Below are positions 24,238 through 34,580 of a DNA stretch of 64,000 nucleotides, in pieces (position 1 is the stretch's first letter; the number at the start of each line of letters is the position of its first letter). The stretch spans positions 6,944,001 through 7,008,000 of the forward strand of contig CM055609.1 in the NCBI GenBank assembly GCA_029379385.1, in the 5' to 3' direction. Position numbers and translations under genes: made by a program. The stretch comes from Quillaja saponaria (lineage: Eukaryota > Streptophyta > Magnoliopsida > Fabales > Quillajaceae). The notes under the pieces are model-generated. The model was not told the DNA's origin and ran no database searches. It saw nothing but the letters and a program-made list of their open reading frames with translations.

Positions 24238-25759
24238 GGAGAATATGAACGCCGAAGAAGTCCGGTGAGTCGGTGACCGTGGAGATCGTGGAGATGGAGT
24301 AGTATCCACTTTCCACAGCACAGTGTTAGTGGTTGGTGAATATTTAATACAAAGAGAATTGTTGGTTGGTTGGTTGGAGTTGGAGGGTAATGGAATTTGC
24401 ATTTTGCCGAGGTTCAGCTCCAAAAATATACCCACCCGTATAGGCAGGAGCCGAATGTGTTAATGTGGGCCCAAACAAAATGGGCTAGCATGTACTAAGC
24501 CCAAGGTTATACTCTATTATTTATGGTTCTGACTCTGAAATTTGGATCCAACTCGCCTATAGAATCCAAGTATTATAAGGGACATACATATGTAATTCAT
24601 TTTACAAAATCACACCATAGTATTATAACATTTTCAATATATAATAAATTTATAGTATAAAAAATGAAAAAACTGGTTAAAGGTTTTATTTTTTAAACAT
24701 AGAGCTTAAACGGAAGGTTTTGAAAACTCATTGCGCTAAAGGGATATATCTAAAAACTAGATGTTGAACACTAATTTTTAGCTTTGACCCAAAAGCTAGT
24801 TATTGAACACCTAGTTTTAGTCCATTTGTGCCAGCTCTTGTAAGAGATGATGGGAAGGCTTATCTACTATTTGTCCTTCACTGTTATATTAGTTTTTAAT
24901 TAAATTTTGTTATTAGATTATATATAATAAATTAATAAAATAATCATACTTTATATAAAAAGAATAATATATATAAATTATTTTTATATTTTGTAAAAAA
25001 AGAAGAAGTCATTTTATCATTAAATTATATATAATTATTTTATTTATGCATAACATGAAAATAAAAAAATATAAATATATGATAAATTAATCAAAAATAT
25101 TTTTAAAATATTAAATCAAAAACTAAGACAATCTTAAAAAATTAAAATAATAATTAAGCCTAATACAAAAAATAGAATGGGTCAAAATATGCTTTTCTTG
25201 AAAAAAATTTCTCTTTATTCTTTAAATAATTTTATATTTATCTGCTGACAGATTAGATCTGATCAAAATCAAATATGATCTCTAATATACCAAGTAATTA
25301 TTATTGAAAGAAAACAATGTAATTACTGATTTGTTATATACAAATCTACAAATCTGTGGGTCCATTAAACATGAAAGCAAAATATCTCCGAACAGGAATC
25401 AGGATTAGCATAAAATTATGATGTCCAGTCACGGCAAACAGGAGACAACAATTTGTCCTTATCCTACATTTCCGTGTAAAAAATAACTGATACGTGTCAC
25501 CAACCCACAGAATCTAATACCATAGCCCCCGGTTTCATTTGCAAGTTCGTATGAAAACCAACCGTCTCAGCCGGTTGTTTCACACTTCTCCGCCAATTAC
25601 AAACCCCCTTGTTTTCTACATCTTCTCTCTCTCTCTCCCTCTTTATATATACACTGAAACCCAGTTTTATACCAAAATCGAAAACCAGTTTAGTGATAAA
25701 AAGAAGTTTCATTCTAAAAGTTTACTTTTTTGGGTAGTGATAAACACAGAAATTGGGGC
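24238..25759. other. Promoter-side intergenic DNA between the PAP phosphatase and the first DUF3774 gene
   Basis: The start of the minus-strand phosphatase and the start of the plus-strand DUF3774 gene face away from each other, so both promoters lie here. A very AT-rich stretch (about 24590-25330) separates them and could act as a matrix-attachment-like region. No gene was recognised. The frames overlapping 24238-24435 are upstream extensions of the phosphatase first exon. Confidence 0.5.
25622..25651 (+). promoter_or_regulatory. Core promoter of DUF3774 gene 1
   Basis: A CT-rich tract (about 25622-25641) runs directly into TATATATA at 25644-25651, about 110 bp before the ATG at 25760. This leaves room for a short leader. 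Sequence is direct; function is inferred from position. Confidence 0.55.
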
Positions 25760-26014
25760 ATGAGCTTGAGGTATATGAGCAGGGTGTTATATCAAACAGG
25801 GATGAGGGTATTTCAGGGAATTAAAGATCAGAGCTCAAAGTCTTTGAGGGATTCTGCTACTTCTTCATGTTCTTCTTCTTGTAATTCATCCAAGCAGACA
25901 AGGTGTTTTACTGGTGCTTTCAATAAAGCAGGTACTACAAATAGTGAGAGACTAAAACAAGCTGAGGAATCTCTTAGGACTGTCATGTACTTGAGCTGCT
26001 GGGGTCCTAATTAA
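25760..26014 (+). CDS. DUF3774 wound-responsive family small protein, copy 1
   Basis: Single-exon gene of 84 residues starting at ATG 25760. A GTG-initiated longer reading is possible in the same frame, but the ATG matches the family start (MSLRYMSRVLYQTG). The C-terminal signature QAEESLRTVMYLSCWGPN is the diagnostic end of the plant DUF3774 wound-responsive family. A basic N-terminal amphipathic segment precedes a Ser-rich linker (about residues 29-50). Family members are small, intronless and induced by wounding, hypoxia or other stress; their biochemical role is poorly defined. A TATA box about 110 bp upstream supports expression. A second, more divergent copy lies 8.2 kb downstream, past the VAP gene. 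Confidence 0.88.
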   Translation: MSLRYMSRVLYQTGMRVFQGIKDQSSKSLRDSATSSCSSSCNSSKQTRCFTGAFNKAGTTNSERLKQAEESLRTVMYLSCWGPN

Positions 26015-26246
26015 TTCAACAACAAACCCCCAAGTGATGCTTTATGCGTGGTCTTGGCTAGCTTTAATGATCTACGTCTTTGTTGATATATAGAAATTGT
26101 ACTGTACCTAGTACCCCCTCCGATGTATGTAATCGGAAATTATTGACTTTCATTACAACGAAACAATACAGAGGTATCTGATACACAAGAAAAAATACAT
26201 GGAAGATCTTCTTTAATTAAATTTAAAAATTAAAAAGATTAATTGA

Positions 26247-26613
26247 TCATTGTGCTAAGGAGGGAGCAATTTGATTTCCTTGCCTGCAAACATAATTAAT
26301 AACAGAATATTGCAATTCAGCAAGAAGACCTTTACAATCTATGGCAAGAATCCAAAATTCCAAAAGATCTTCAACCCCAACCCGGATATTAGCTTGAACA
26401 ACCCGCAGACAATCTGTTTCAACTTGCAAATAAGGAAAACCCATATCCAAGGCCCATGAGAGAGCAGTCCTTCCAGCAAGCATTTCAGTTATCTCAGGAG
26501 AGTAAAAGCCACAATATTTTTGTGATATAGCTGCATGTACTAGGCCCTCACAGTCTCTGATAACTGCTCCCATCCCACTGCATTTCTGATCTTGGAATAT
26601 AGCACATTCAATA
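26247..26613 (-). pseudogene. Isolated RNase H-like (RVT_3) domain relic
   Basis: The minus strand is open from about 26613 to the TGA at 26249-26247. It encodes a plant RVT_3-type RNase H domain: KLNIECAIF near the start, GMGAVIRDCEG, EITEMLAGRTALSWA, VETDCLRVV and a final GNQIAPSLAQ. Such domains are common remnants of LINE-type retrotransposons or of stand-alone RNase H-like genes. There is no start codon at the expected domain edge and no reverse transcriptase or other partner beside it. The usual first catalytic Asp (VNVDAA-type) appears as Glu (NIECA). It could be one exon of a host gene, but the isolation favours a relic. Confidence 0.6.
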
Positions 26614-28608
26614 TTTAATTTAAATATAGATTAAATTATCCATAAAAAGAATAAGAGTTAAAAACAAATTCAATAAATCAGCATTTCTAATCTAATTGTT
26701 ACTCTCTCTCTTATTTACTATTTTTATTTGTCTGTAAACAAAACTTTATTTTCTAACGATATTTATCTAGTCTGACACAGATAAACTCTATAAAGAAGGT
26801 CATTTTGTCTTCTTTTTTTTAATAATCTTTATGACCAAAAGTTTATAAACATCTTAGTAATGGTGAAGAAACGGAACCTTGAATCGAATCTAATAGATAA
26901 AATATAATCTCAGTTTTATCGAACCCGATATATGAAGAAATAAAGTATGTTCTTTGCTAAAACAGAATAATAATGAGTATTAGACAATATATAAGCTGGT
27001 AAGAAGGGGATGAGAGAAGAGGGATAAAAAGAACAATAAATAGTTGTTCTTGTTTCTTTATATAATAAATCTTAAAAATTAATTGAAGTTATATTGTATA
27101 TTTAAATAATTAGACATTTAATATGATGTGCCCGTAAAGTTTTTGGCTATGGTAATAAGGACACCCAACAATCATTTATTATATCTTCTCTCTATTATGT
27201 AATCTCAAGTTTTAGTAAAATTAATTATTGTATGAGAATTTTAACTAAGTAGTCATTTTTAAAATATGTACTCACCTTTTTGTTTTAGATATTATTTGAG
27301 TTACTCATATTTTATTGTTGTATTGTTTAAGGCACTTCTCCAAAACTCGGTGAATATAATTATCAAAAAATTGTGACATATCAATTTTTTATACATCATA
27401 ATATATTTTTTTCTCTTTCTTATATATATATATATATTAATATTTTCTTAGTTATTTCTCAAAATTTATTATTTATGAGCATCAAACTATATTTTATTTA
27501 CCTTAACTTGATTATTTTATAAATAAAAATATAAAAATACATAGTAGATAACAACAACTTTTTATTTTTCATAAATTTTTTATTTTTCTATATTTTCTGA
27601 TGTCATTCACCATGAAACAAAATTGTAAGAATATATAAAAAATAGTTAATTTTTCACAAGATTAGTTATCTCATGATAGATAACGTTAAAAATAAATGTG
27701 AATGAAAAGAAAAAAAAATCATATTTATTGATACTCTTTAACATTCATTCTAAATATTTAATTAATAAAATAATCAAATAAATACTAAAAATTAAATTAA
27801 TGATGTCTAAAAAAATTATTATGTCACTATTTTATGATCGCGATATACATTAATTTGTTTTATAGAGTTCCTCAAATGATATAAAATAATAATATTTTCA
27901 AATGATACTTTGTAAATGATTTTTAAGTTAAAATTCTCAAACCAGAATTTACTTTTTAGGAAATCATATCCTAAATACAGAGGCAAACCCATCACTCTTT
28001 TGACTCTGTAATTTTGCTTCCAAATCTTTGTCCTTTTAACCTTCTTTCCTGCCAACGGTTTCTGGGCTTGGTAGGGATGGGACCAAACGGTACCGTGTTG
28101 CTTTTTTTTTTTTTTTTTAAATTGTTGGACTTTATAATTTACACTTTCTTTCCAATAGCAAGACACAAACCTTCATTTCTTTCTTTCAAACCCACTAAAA
28201 CAGATTATGTAATTTGATCTTAATCTCACCTGAACTGAAATTACAGGTGAAAATTTTTAAATGAAATGGAAGGCAAGACTTCTTGGTTCGTTGATGAAAG
28301 TCTTCTTTTTCTACAATAAAGAAGCATGTCAATGAAAGTTGAGAGGAAGATGGATGTCGCAGAGTAGTAAAGGAGTGAGGGTGCTTCAAGCCAAATTTAA
28401 AAATTCCAAACTTCCTCCATCCCCATGGTTAATTTCTCTGTTTATGGAAGTGAGATGAGATAGGGAGTAGAGTGAGAGTCCCAAATTTTTTTATTTTTTA
28501 TTTTAAATAAAAGTAAAAATTGAACTAACAAAACTTTTGAGAACTTTGTCCCAAAACGTCGCTGTTTAGTCCTTTTGAGGGACCTCTACATGGGTTTAGG
28601 ATAAAAAA

Positions 28609-29027
28609 GGGAAAACAACATAAGTAGACCAAAAATTGAAACAAATTTTCAAAACAGACCACTTTTGAAACATATTTTAAAAATAGACTAAAAGTATACT
28701 TCGTGGGTTCAAATCATGAATTATAGCCCAACAGATTCCAATTGGCAGTCCAGTCATATTTCGTGTGTAAAGAGAAAAAGAAAATGCATGTAAAGAGAAA
28801 AAAAGAAGGTTAAGTTTTATTTCTTGTGTCGAAAATACAATGTCAACTTCTGTTGATTTTGTGTATTCAAAACATTAAAAATGACTGGGCTGTCGAGCTA
28901 GAACTTGACTGGATCATTTTTCACGGGTTTAACTCATGAAGTATATTTCTGATTTATTATTAAAATATGTTTAAAAATAATTTATTTTTAATTTATTTCA
29001 ACTTTTGATCTATTTAGATGTTTTCCC
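28609..29027. mobile_element. Inverted-repeat element (MITE or foldback type), about 419 bp
   Basis: The left arm (28609 to about 28758) begins GGGAAAACAACATAAGTAGA. The reverse complement of the right arm (about 28881-29027) begins GGGAAAACATCTAAATAGAT. Both continue with matching blocks in the same order: AACATATTTTA, a TATACTTC block ending in TTCAAATCATG or its equivalent, and finally CCAGTCAT. The arms are about 150 bp each around a core of about 120 bp with no coding capacity. Long terminal inverted repeats suggest a non-autonomous DNA transposon, perhaps Mutator-like. No clear target-site duplication was found. Confidence 0.7.
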
Positions 29028-29677
29028 TCCCATCTCGGTCATGGTAATGAACCCCATACAATTCATGTTCTCGCCAAATTTCACCCCTTCCACAAAATAG
29101 ATGGACTCTGATAACTTTAAGATATGAATATTCCCTGGACTAATCCATTGGTTCACCATGATTAGACGAGGATCATATATTTCACTAGTCCCTACTTAGA
29201 TACTAAATTAGGTGTGAATATATAAACATTTTCCATGATAATATTCAAATAGTAGTATCTTAAATTATTTTCATGTTAAATTTATATAACAAAATTTAAA
29301 TCTATAAGTGTATTTATTCTGTGTCCACCGATACAGGAAAATAAGTTTATAAAAAAATATTATTTTATTTTTATAAAAATAAATAATAACTGAATTCTTA
29401 TATTTTTAAGGCATATTTTATTTGTGTAAGACAAATCAATTGCTTATCCGAATTTTAAAAGTGGTCTTATTCTTGCCAATCAGCTAATCCTCTGGTGGAA
29501 AGTGGAGACTCCCCTACCCAAAAGTCAACAGCCCACGTCAACGATTTATTTTTAGCGGACCCCACCACTACAACCATTGCCAAAGTCTTTACAAGCTGAC
29601 TTGAAAAAAAAGTAGAAAACACGTTTTCGTACATCATCCTATTCATAAAACGACGTCGTGTACATAATCTCCGTCCT

Positions 29678-29715
29678 TGTTCTTCACCAATAAAATTGTT
29701 CTTCACCAATAAAAT
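29678..29715 (+). promoter_or_regulatory. Perfect 19-bp direct repeat containing CCAAT
   Basis: Two exact adjacent copies of TGTTCTTCACCAATAAAAT (29678-29696 and 29697-29715) lie about 230-270 bp before the VAP4 ATG. Each carries a CCAAT core, the NF-Y binding sequence. The repeat is certain; a promoter role is inferred from location. Confidence 0.5.
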
Positions 29716-29946
29716 TCAAAGCACAGGGATAATTCAGGTCATAATAAAGCAGAAAATGGAAAACAGAAAGCCCGGACGTGAAACTCCCCTGTTTATTTCA
29801 ATTTAATCGTTTTAATCAGATCCGTTTAGTTCTAAGCTCCACCATCAAAATCTGTCTGATAAATCTCTAGCTCACTTCACTGAATTTCGGTAAACACGCC
29901 GTTCACCACCGCATGCTTTGAAAGTCACTACTAATCTGATAAGGAA

Positions 29947-32900
29947 ATGGCCATTGTTGACCAGAACTCACAATCCGACGGCAAGTCCTGGAATTTCTTT
30001 AAATTTCCATTTCTTCAATCTGGGAATAATACTGCAAATACGACGACGTCTTCATCTTCTTCCACTTCCCATCACGTTCATCAGCATAATCCACTGGTTG
30101 AGGGATCGAATCCTCATGGTTCCAATTCGGTTTCTTCTGTTGCCCGATCACTTCTTCCGACACGGCGTCGTCTCAAGCTTGATCCATCTAATAAGCTCTA
30201 CTTCCCCTGTATGTTGACCCTGAATTCTTATTGCTACCTTTCTTTTTTTATTTACTCGAATATATGTAATTTTTTGTTGAAGTTTGGTGATTGTTCTTGT
30301 GGGCAATTTAATTGAATTGAGTACATCTGAGTTGACTTAATAGATTGTGTTGGAAACTGCAATAATAATTTCCAAAATTAAATTTTTCTATATTATTACA
30401 AATATGGAAATCTCGGGCTTGTCTTTCTTTTATTTTTATAAATTATTTTAACGATTTCCAAACATTTTCAAGAATTGGAAAAAATGGTTGAAGCTCTAGG
30501 CAATTATTGATTTTTCATTTATGAAATGTTTATAGTTCTTATATGGGTTTTTATTATTATACTTTTTGCTGAGAATGGGAAAATGGGATGTTAAAGACTT
30601 CAAAGTGACTAACTGGTTCCTAAAAGAGGAAAATTTTACATTGTTCATTTTCAATTTATTAGTGATAGATTTTGATGATGCAGAAAAATTCTCCTCAAAA
30701 AATCCTGGTTGTAAATTCCAGGCTTCCGGTCAAGTTTATGTGTCGAAGAAATGAAATATCTTAGCATCATTTCTCCTCCTGGTCCTTGTATCTTCCGTAG
30801 TTGTAGAGAGTTGTGTATTGTGAGTGAGTTAAAGCTATCTGAGTTCAACCATTTTTGGAGGAAGTGTGACATTTGAAACATTTCATTTACATGATCATTC
30901 GCTCCCCTGACACAAGCAACATACGCATACACATTGTGTACATGTTCATGCAATGCGTCTATTTGGTTTTATTTTCTTCAGTTTATAACCTAACTTCTTC
31001 TGTTGCTACCATTTCATTTCTGGATTGGCTTACTTTCATATATTTTACTCTGAAGATGAGCCGGGCAAGCAGGTCAGGAGTGCCATCAGGATTAAGAACA
31101 CTAGCAAGTCCCATGTAGCTTTTAAGGTTTGCAATTTCAGTCTTGTGTTTATTTTTTAATCTTTTTGTTAGAGTCTATTTAGTGTTAAGTTATGTTGGGG
31201 GTTAAATCCTATATTGTTTAGATAAGAAAATCTTATGTATGTTCTAAATTATGAATATAAGGTCTAAGTGTAGTATTCGGATAATCCAACCTAGTACTCT
31301 TTCTTCCTTTATATATGGATTTTAGCAAGTCTTATGTACGTCTTGGCGTAGTCCTGGTATAATCCAAGATATTACCCTTTCTTCCTCTATATATATATTG
31401 TACACTTTCTATTTAGGATCTTAAAATTCAGGTTTGCAATTTCATAGCCTATTTTAACAGCTTGTTCCAAACATGTCTTTTAGAAAGACTATTTTCCATG
31501 TTAGTATAATCCCTACCTTTTGCTGCAATATTATGTACCTTACGTAATTGAACCTTTTAACGAGTTGGTTGTTCTTTTCTGCAGTTCCAAACCACTGCAC
31601 CTAAAAGCTGTTTCATGCGTCCACCAGGAGCTATTCTTGCTCCAGGGGAGAGTCTTATAGCAACTGGTAATAGCCAATACCGAGTCCTGTGAGGTTTTCT
31701 TTCTTGCGGATCATAATATTGTGTCAGGAATTTGGATGGTTTGCAATTTTTTAAGAATCCAAAATTTATCTTATGGTTTTGGTTGGATTTGTAGTGTTCA
31801 AGTTTGTTGAGCATCCAGAAAACAATGAAAAACCAGATAAGAGCAGACTCAAATTTAAAATTATGAGCTTGAAAGTCAAAGGACCAATGGATTATGTCCC
31901 TGAGCTGGTTTGTGATACTTTCCTTTTGTTACAACTATCACAAAATTATATTTCAGTTAACATTTTTATTTGATATTCATGTTGTCTTGTCTCATTATCC
32001 ACTTTTCTTTCTAGGCCTTGTCATTTATCAATCTTTTAGTGAAATTTCTAGACTAATGGATATGACGCATTCAGTTCTACAACAAAAACAGCATTTCGAT
32101 GAACACGTTCTTAATTATTTGATAGTCATATATTTTTTTCTTCCTAGGCATCAACATATTAATGTTGCCTCCGAGAGAAATTTATTCTTCTTGTTGTACA
32201 TGCATAATTTTTGTTGAGTTCTATCCTTCTTCCAGTGAGTATGTTTACAATTGTTTAGATTACTGGGCATTGAAGTAGGACAAAAAATGATGGGAGCTTT
32301 TCTGATTTTTCTTCTATGAATATTTCCTTCTGGAAGATACAAACCTAACAATCTCATCCCCAGTTTATCACTTGGATATCATGTTTTTATGTTACCATTA
32401 ATAAAAAAAATGCCTGGACTCAATTTAGCTCCCCTGCTCCTGCAGGCATGAAGTAAGGGGAAGAAACAATAATGAAAAATGAGGAAAGAGTCAACATTCT
32501 GCTCCCTAAAGAACTATAAATGGGGCATCAAAACATAATTGTGACTTGCATTAACTTTCTGTTATAAATTGCATATGCATCTTGACTTAAAAGCTTGCAC
32601 AATGTCCTTTCTTCTCTCGATGAGAATTTCTGCTTCCCTTAAGCCTCAAGGGGTAGGACCTTCCATTAATTTGCCCTTTTGATGTTGGGGTCCTTCTTGT
32701 TATTGGTTGGATGTGCTTGGCTTTTTCATTATTTCAATTCAACTTGTGTTTCCTATGCCTATCAATTTTGAAGATGTGGGTGACTTGTTAAATCCTCTTT
32801 TGGGACAATATGAACTAATTCTGATTGGTCTCTGTATGCGAACAGTTTGATGAGCAGAAGGACCAAGTGGCATTAGAGCAGATATTGCGAGTTGTTTTTC

Positions 32901-33473
32901 TAGATGCAGAGCGGCCTAGTTCTGTAAGTACTGATGTTTCATTATCAGAGATGGCAATGCAAGTGTTCTTCTGTTTTTTTTGCCCCCTGTGGACTTGTTT
33001 ATTTATGTATCTGATATGTTAATGTGGTTTAAGGTACTTCCCCTCACAATGCATTCTTAGATGATTCACAATTATGATGTAGATGCTTTACTTACGAATT
33101 ACGATGTTCTAATATATATATATATATATATATTATATTTTATTTTTTATTTTTTATTTTTTATTTTTTATTTTTTTTGTTAAGGTTCTTGAAAAATTGA
33201 AGCGTCAATTGGCTGATGCTGATGCTGCACTTGAGGCACGCAAGAAACCTCCAGAAGATGCAGGTCCTAAGATTATTGGGGAAGGGCTCGTCATAGATGA
33301 ATGGGTGAGTTTGTACTTCTAGTTCCCTATGGAATTTCTTTTACTAATGTTACTTGTAGGTTCTAATTAATATGCTTCATTTTCTTTCATCTTTGATTAT
33401 GCTTTCTCAGAAAGAGCGGCGGGAAAGATACCTTGCAAGACAGCAAGTTGATGGGGTGGTAGACTCTGTATAA
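29947..33473 (+). CDS. VAP4-type vesicle-associated (MSP-domain) protein
   Basis: Seven exons: 29947-30208, 31056-31126, 31585-31666, 31795-31907, 32846-32923, 33185-33304 and 33411-33473. These total 789 nt and 262 residues. Residues 1-80 are Ser/Asn-rich and low complexity. The major-sperm-protein domain begins at KLYFPYEPGKQVRSAIRIKN and continues through SHVAFKFQTTAPKSCFMRPP, then VFKFVEHPE and a segment ending VVFLDAERPSS. A coiled-coil-like segment follows (VLEKLKRQLADADAALEARK). There is no C-terminal membrane anchor: the protein ends RQQVDGVVDSV, as in the plant VAP4 subgroup. VAP proteins link ER membranes to FFAT-motif partners and the cytoskeleton; anchorless VAP4 forms are probably soluble or peripheral. 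Splice junctions keep frame throughout. Intron 5 ends in an unusual TA and TTTTTTA repeat directly before the acceptor. Confidence 0.92.
33111..33180 (+). repeat. (TA)n and T-rich minisatellite at a splice acceptor
   Basis: A TA run (33111-33132) is followed by tandem TTTTTTA-type units up to 33178, a few bases before the AG at 33183-33184 that starts VAP exon 6. The repeat seems to serve as the polypyrimidine tract of the acceptor. Length variation might affect splicing efficiency; that part is inference. Confidence 0.75.
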
Positions 33474-34236
33474 ACTATAAAGTGATAATTGTGGTTCTCT
33501 AAAACTGTGTAATGTCTTGAATTGAAAATTAATAATCATATGTTGAATATCGTCTCTACCCATCAGACATTTGTAGGTAATTTTAAGGTATATGCTGTGA
33601 AACAATTAGGAAACTACAGGGTGTCTTCATGTAAAACCATTTGAGGTGAATCGTAAGTGTAATTTGGAGAAATCAATGTTCAGCTAGTCACCAATTGTCT
33701 GCAGATAATGTCATTGTGTTTTGGATTTTCCTTGTGATATAATATATTGATGATTACTGCACAAAATGTACATTGGGAAACTCAAGACAGCCTACTGCCT
33801 TTACTTTTCTTGTGGTCCTTGTTTTTTTCTTGCTTCTGTTAAAGGAAACGAGTGTTGCTGGGTTCATTTAATTAATAGTGGTTTGAAAAATTAACAAAGT
33901 GCTTAATTAGCTATAAAACAAATTATAACTTTGCGTTAGTCTTAAGTTGGTTAATTTGTTATCAATTAAATCTGCGAGGAAAGCTTATCTGCAACTGCAA
34001 GCCGTCATCAAATTATTATATACCAATTACCAATAGCCCCGCCAATAGGTGTACCAGAAACCGTGGCTCTTCTGCAAGTGGTTTTGCATTGAATCTTATC
34101 CTTAAACACCAGCCGAACCTGTTCCATTACTACCTATATAACAACCTTCGTTTTTTCTCGGACAATTAGCTAGAAACAAGGTTTACATAGAGACCCAACA
34201 AAGAAAAAAGAAAGAAAACACTGCAAAATCAAAAAA
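33474..34236. other. VAP 3' flank and DUF3774 copy 2 promoter
   Basis: The first part holds the VAP 3' UTR and the last part the promoter of the next plus-strand gene. A TATATAA box lies at 34135-34141, about 96 bp before the ATG at 34237. Nothing else was recognised. Confidence 0.55.
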
Positions 34237-34488
34237 ATGAGTTACTTGAGCAGAGCTTGCATGGCTGCCAGTGTAGCTGTAATTGAAGGAAGCAGTAGCA
34301 GCTGCTGCACTCAGCGTGGTCGTGTTCTGCCTCTCAACAACGGCAACAAGAAGAGACATTCTCATTCCCTCTCCAGCAATAGTTGTTCAGACGATGAACT
34401 TCATGTCAGCCAAGACACTCAAAGAAGAAATCAGCCAGAAGAGTCACTTCAGAAAGTGATGTATTTAAATTGTTGGACACAAAGCTAA
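34237..34488 (+). CDS. DUF3774 wound-responsive family small protein, divergent copy 2
   Basis: Single-exon gene of 83 residues. It starts MSYLSRACMAASVAVIEGSS and ends PEESLQKVMYLNCWTQS. The EESL-x-VMYL-x-CW core identifies the DUF3774 family. It departs from the usual SLRTVMYLSCWGPN ending at several positions, including replacement of the terminal GPN by TQS. The middle is rich in Ser, His and Asn and carries two adjacent cysteines (SSSCCTQ). A TATA box 96 bp upstream and an intact frame suggest a working gene. It is on the same strand as copy 1, 8.2 kb away with the VAP4 gene between, so it is probably an old local duplicate. The role is unknown beyond the family link to wounding and stress. 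Confidence 0.82.
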   Translation: MSYLSRACMAASVAVIEGSSSSCCTQRGRVLPLNNGNKKRHSHSLSSNSCSDDELHVSQDTQRRNQPEESLQKVMYLNCWTQS

Positions 34489-34496
34489 TGGATATT

Positions 34497-34580
34497 ATGA
34501 GTAGCTTGGGGCCAGCTCAGTTGGTAAATGCTCATCGCATTTTTCCAGCTCGGGTTCAAATTCCAGCCTCTACTCACACT
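34497..34580 (+). repeat. tRNA-derived SINE-like head
   Basis: A tRNA-like segment carries an A-box-like AGCTCAGTTGGTAAATGC (about 34513-34530) and a B-box-like GGGTTCAAATTCC (about 34550-34562). The spacing is close to that of an internal RNA polymerase III promoter. It lacks a mature tRNA cloverleaf and its B box is one base off consensus, so it fits a SINE rather than a tRNA gene. The body may extend a few hundred bases further; the end is not resolved. It begins only about 10 bp past the DUF3774 stop codon. Confidence 0.6.

Larger units (their letters stand above)
26614..29946. other. Intergenic region upstream of the VAP4 gene
   Basis: Mostly very AT-rich DNA (extreme at about 27050-27900), with a TA run near 27420-27438 and a poly-T run near 28100-28118. 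An inverted-repeat element occupies 28609-29027. The 29440-29946 part is less AT-rich and should contain the VAP promoter and leader, with the palindrome GACGTC near 29652 and a duplicated CCAAT segment. The frames at 27819-28166, 28195-28389 and 29467-29709 show no recognised domains. Confidence 0.5.

Noticed and set aside
30566..31118. Open frames on both strands between VAP exons 1 and 2
   Set aside because: Intronic. Exon 2 is a short in-frame segment starting at 31056 and the rest shows no conserved motif.
34497..34570. Possible tRNA gene
   Set aside because: A and B boxes are present but no acceptor stem pairing or anticodon arm could be formed convincingly; a SINE head is more likely.
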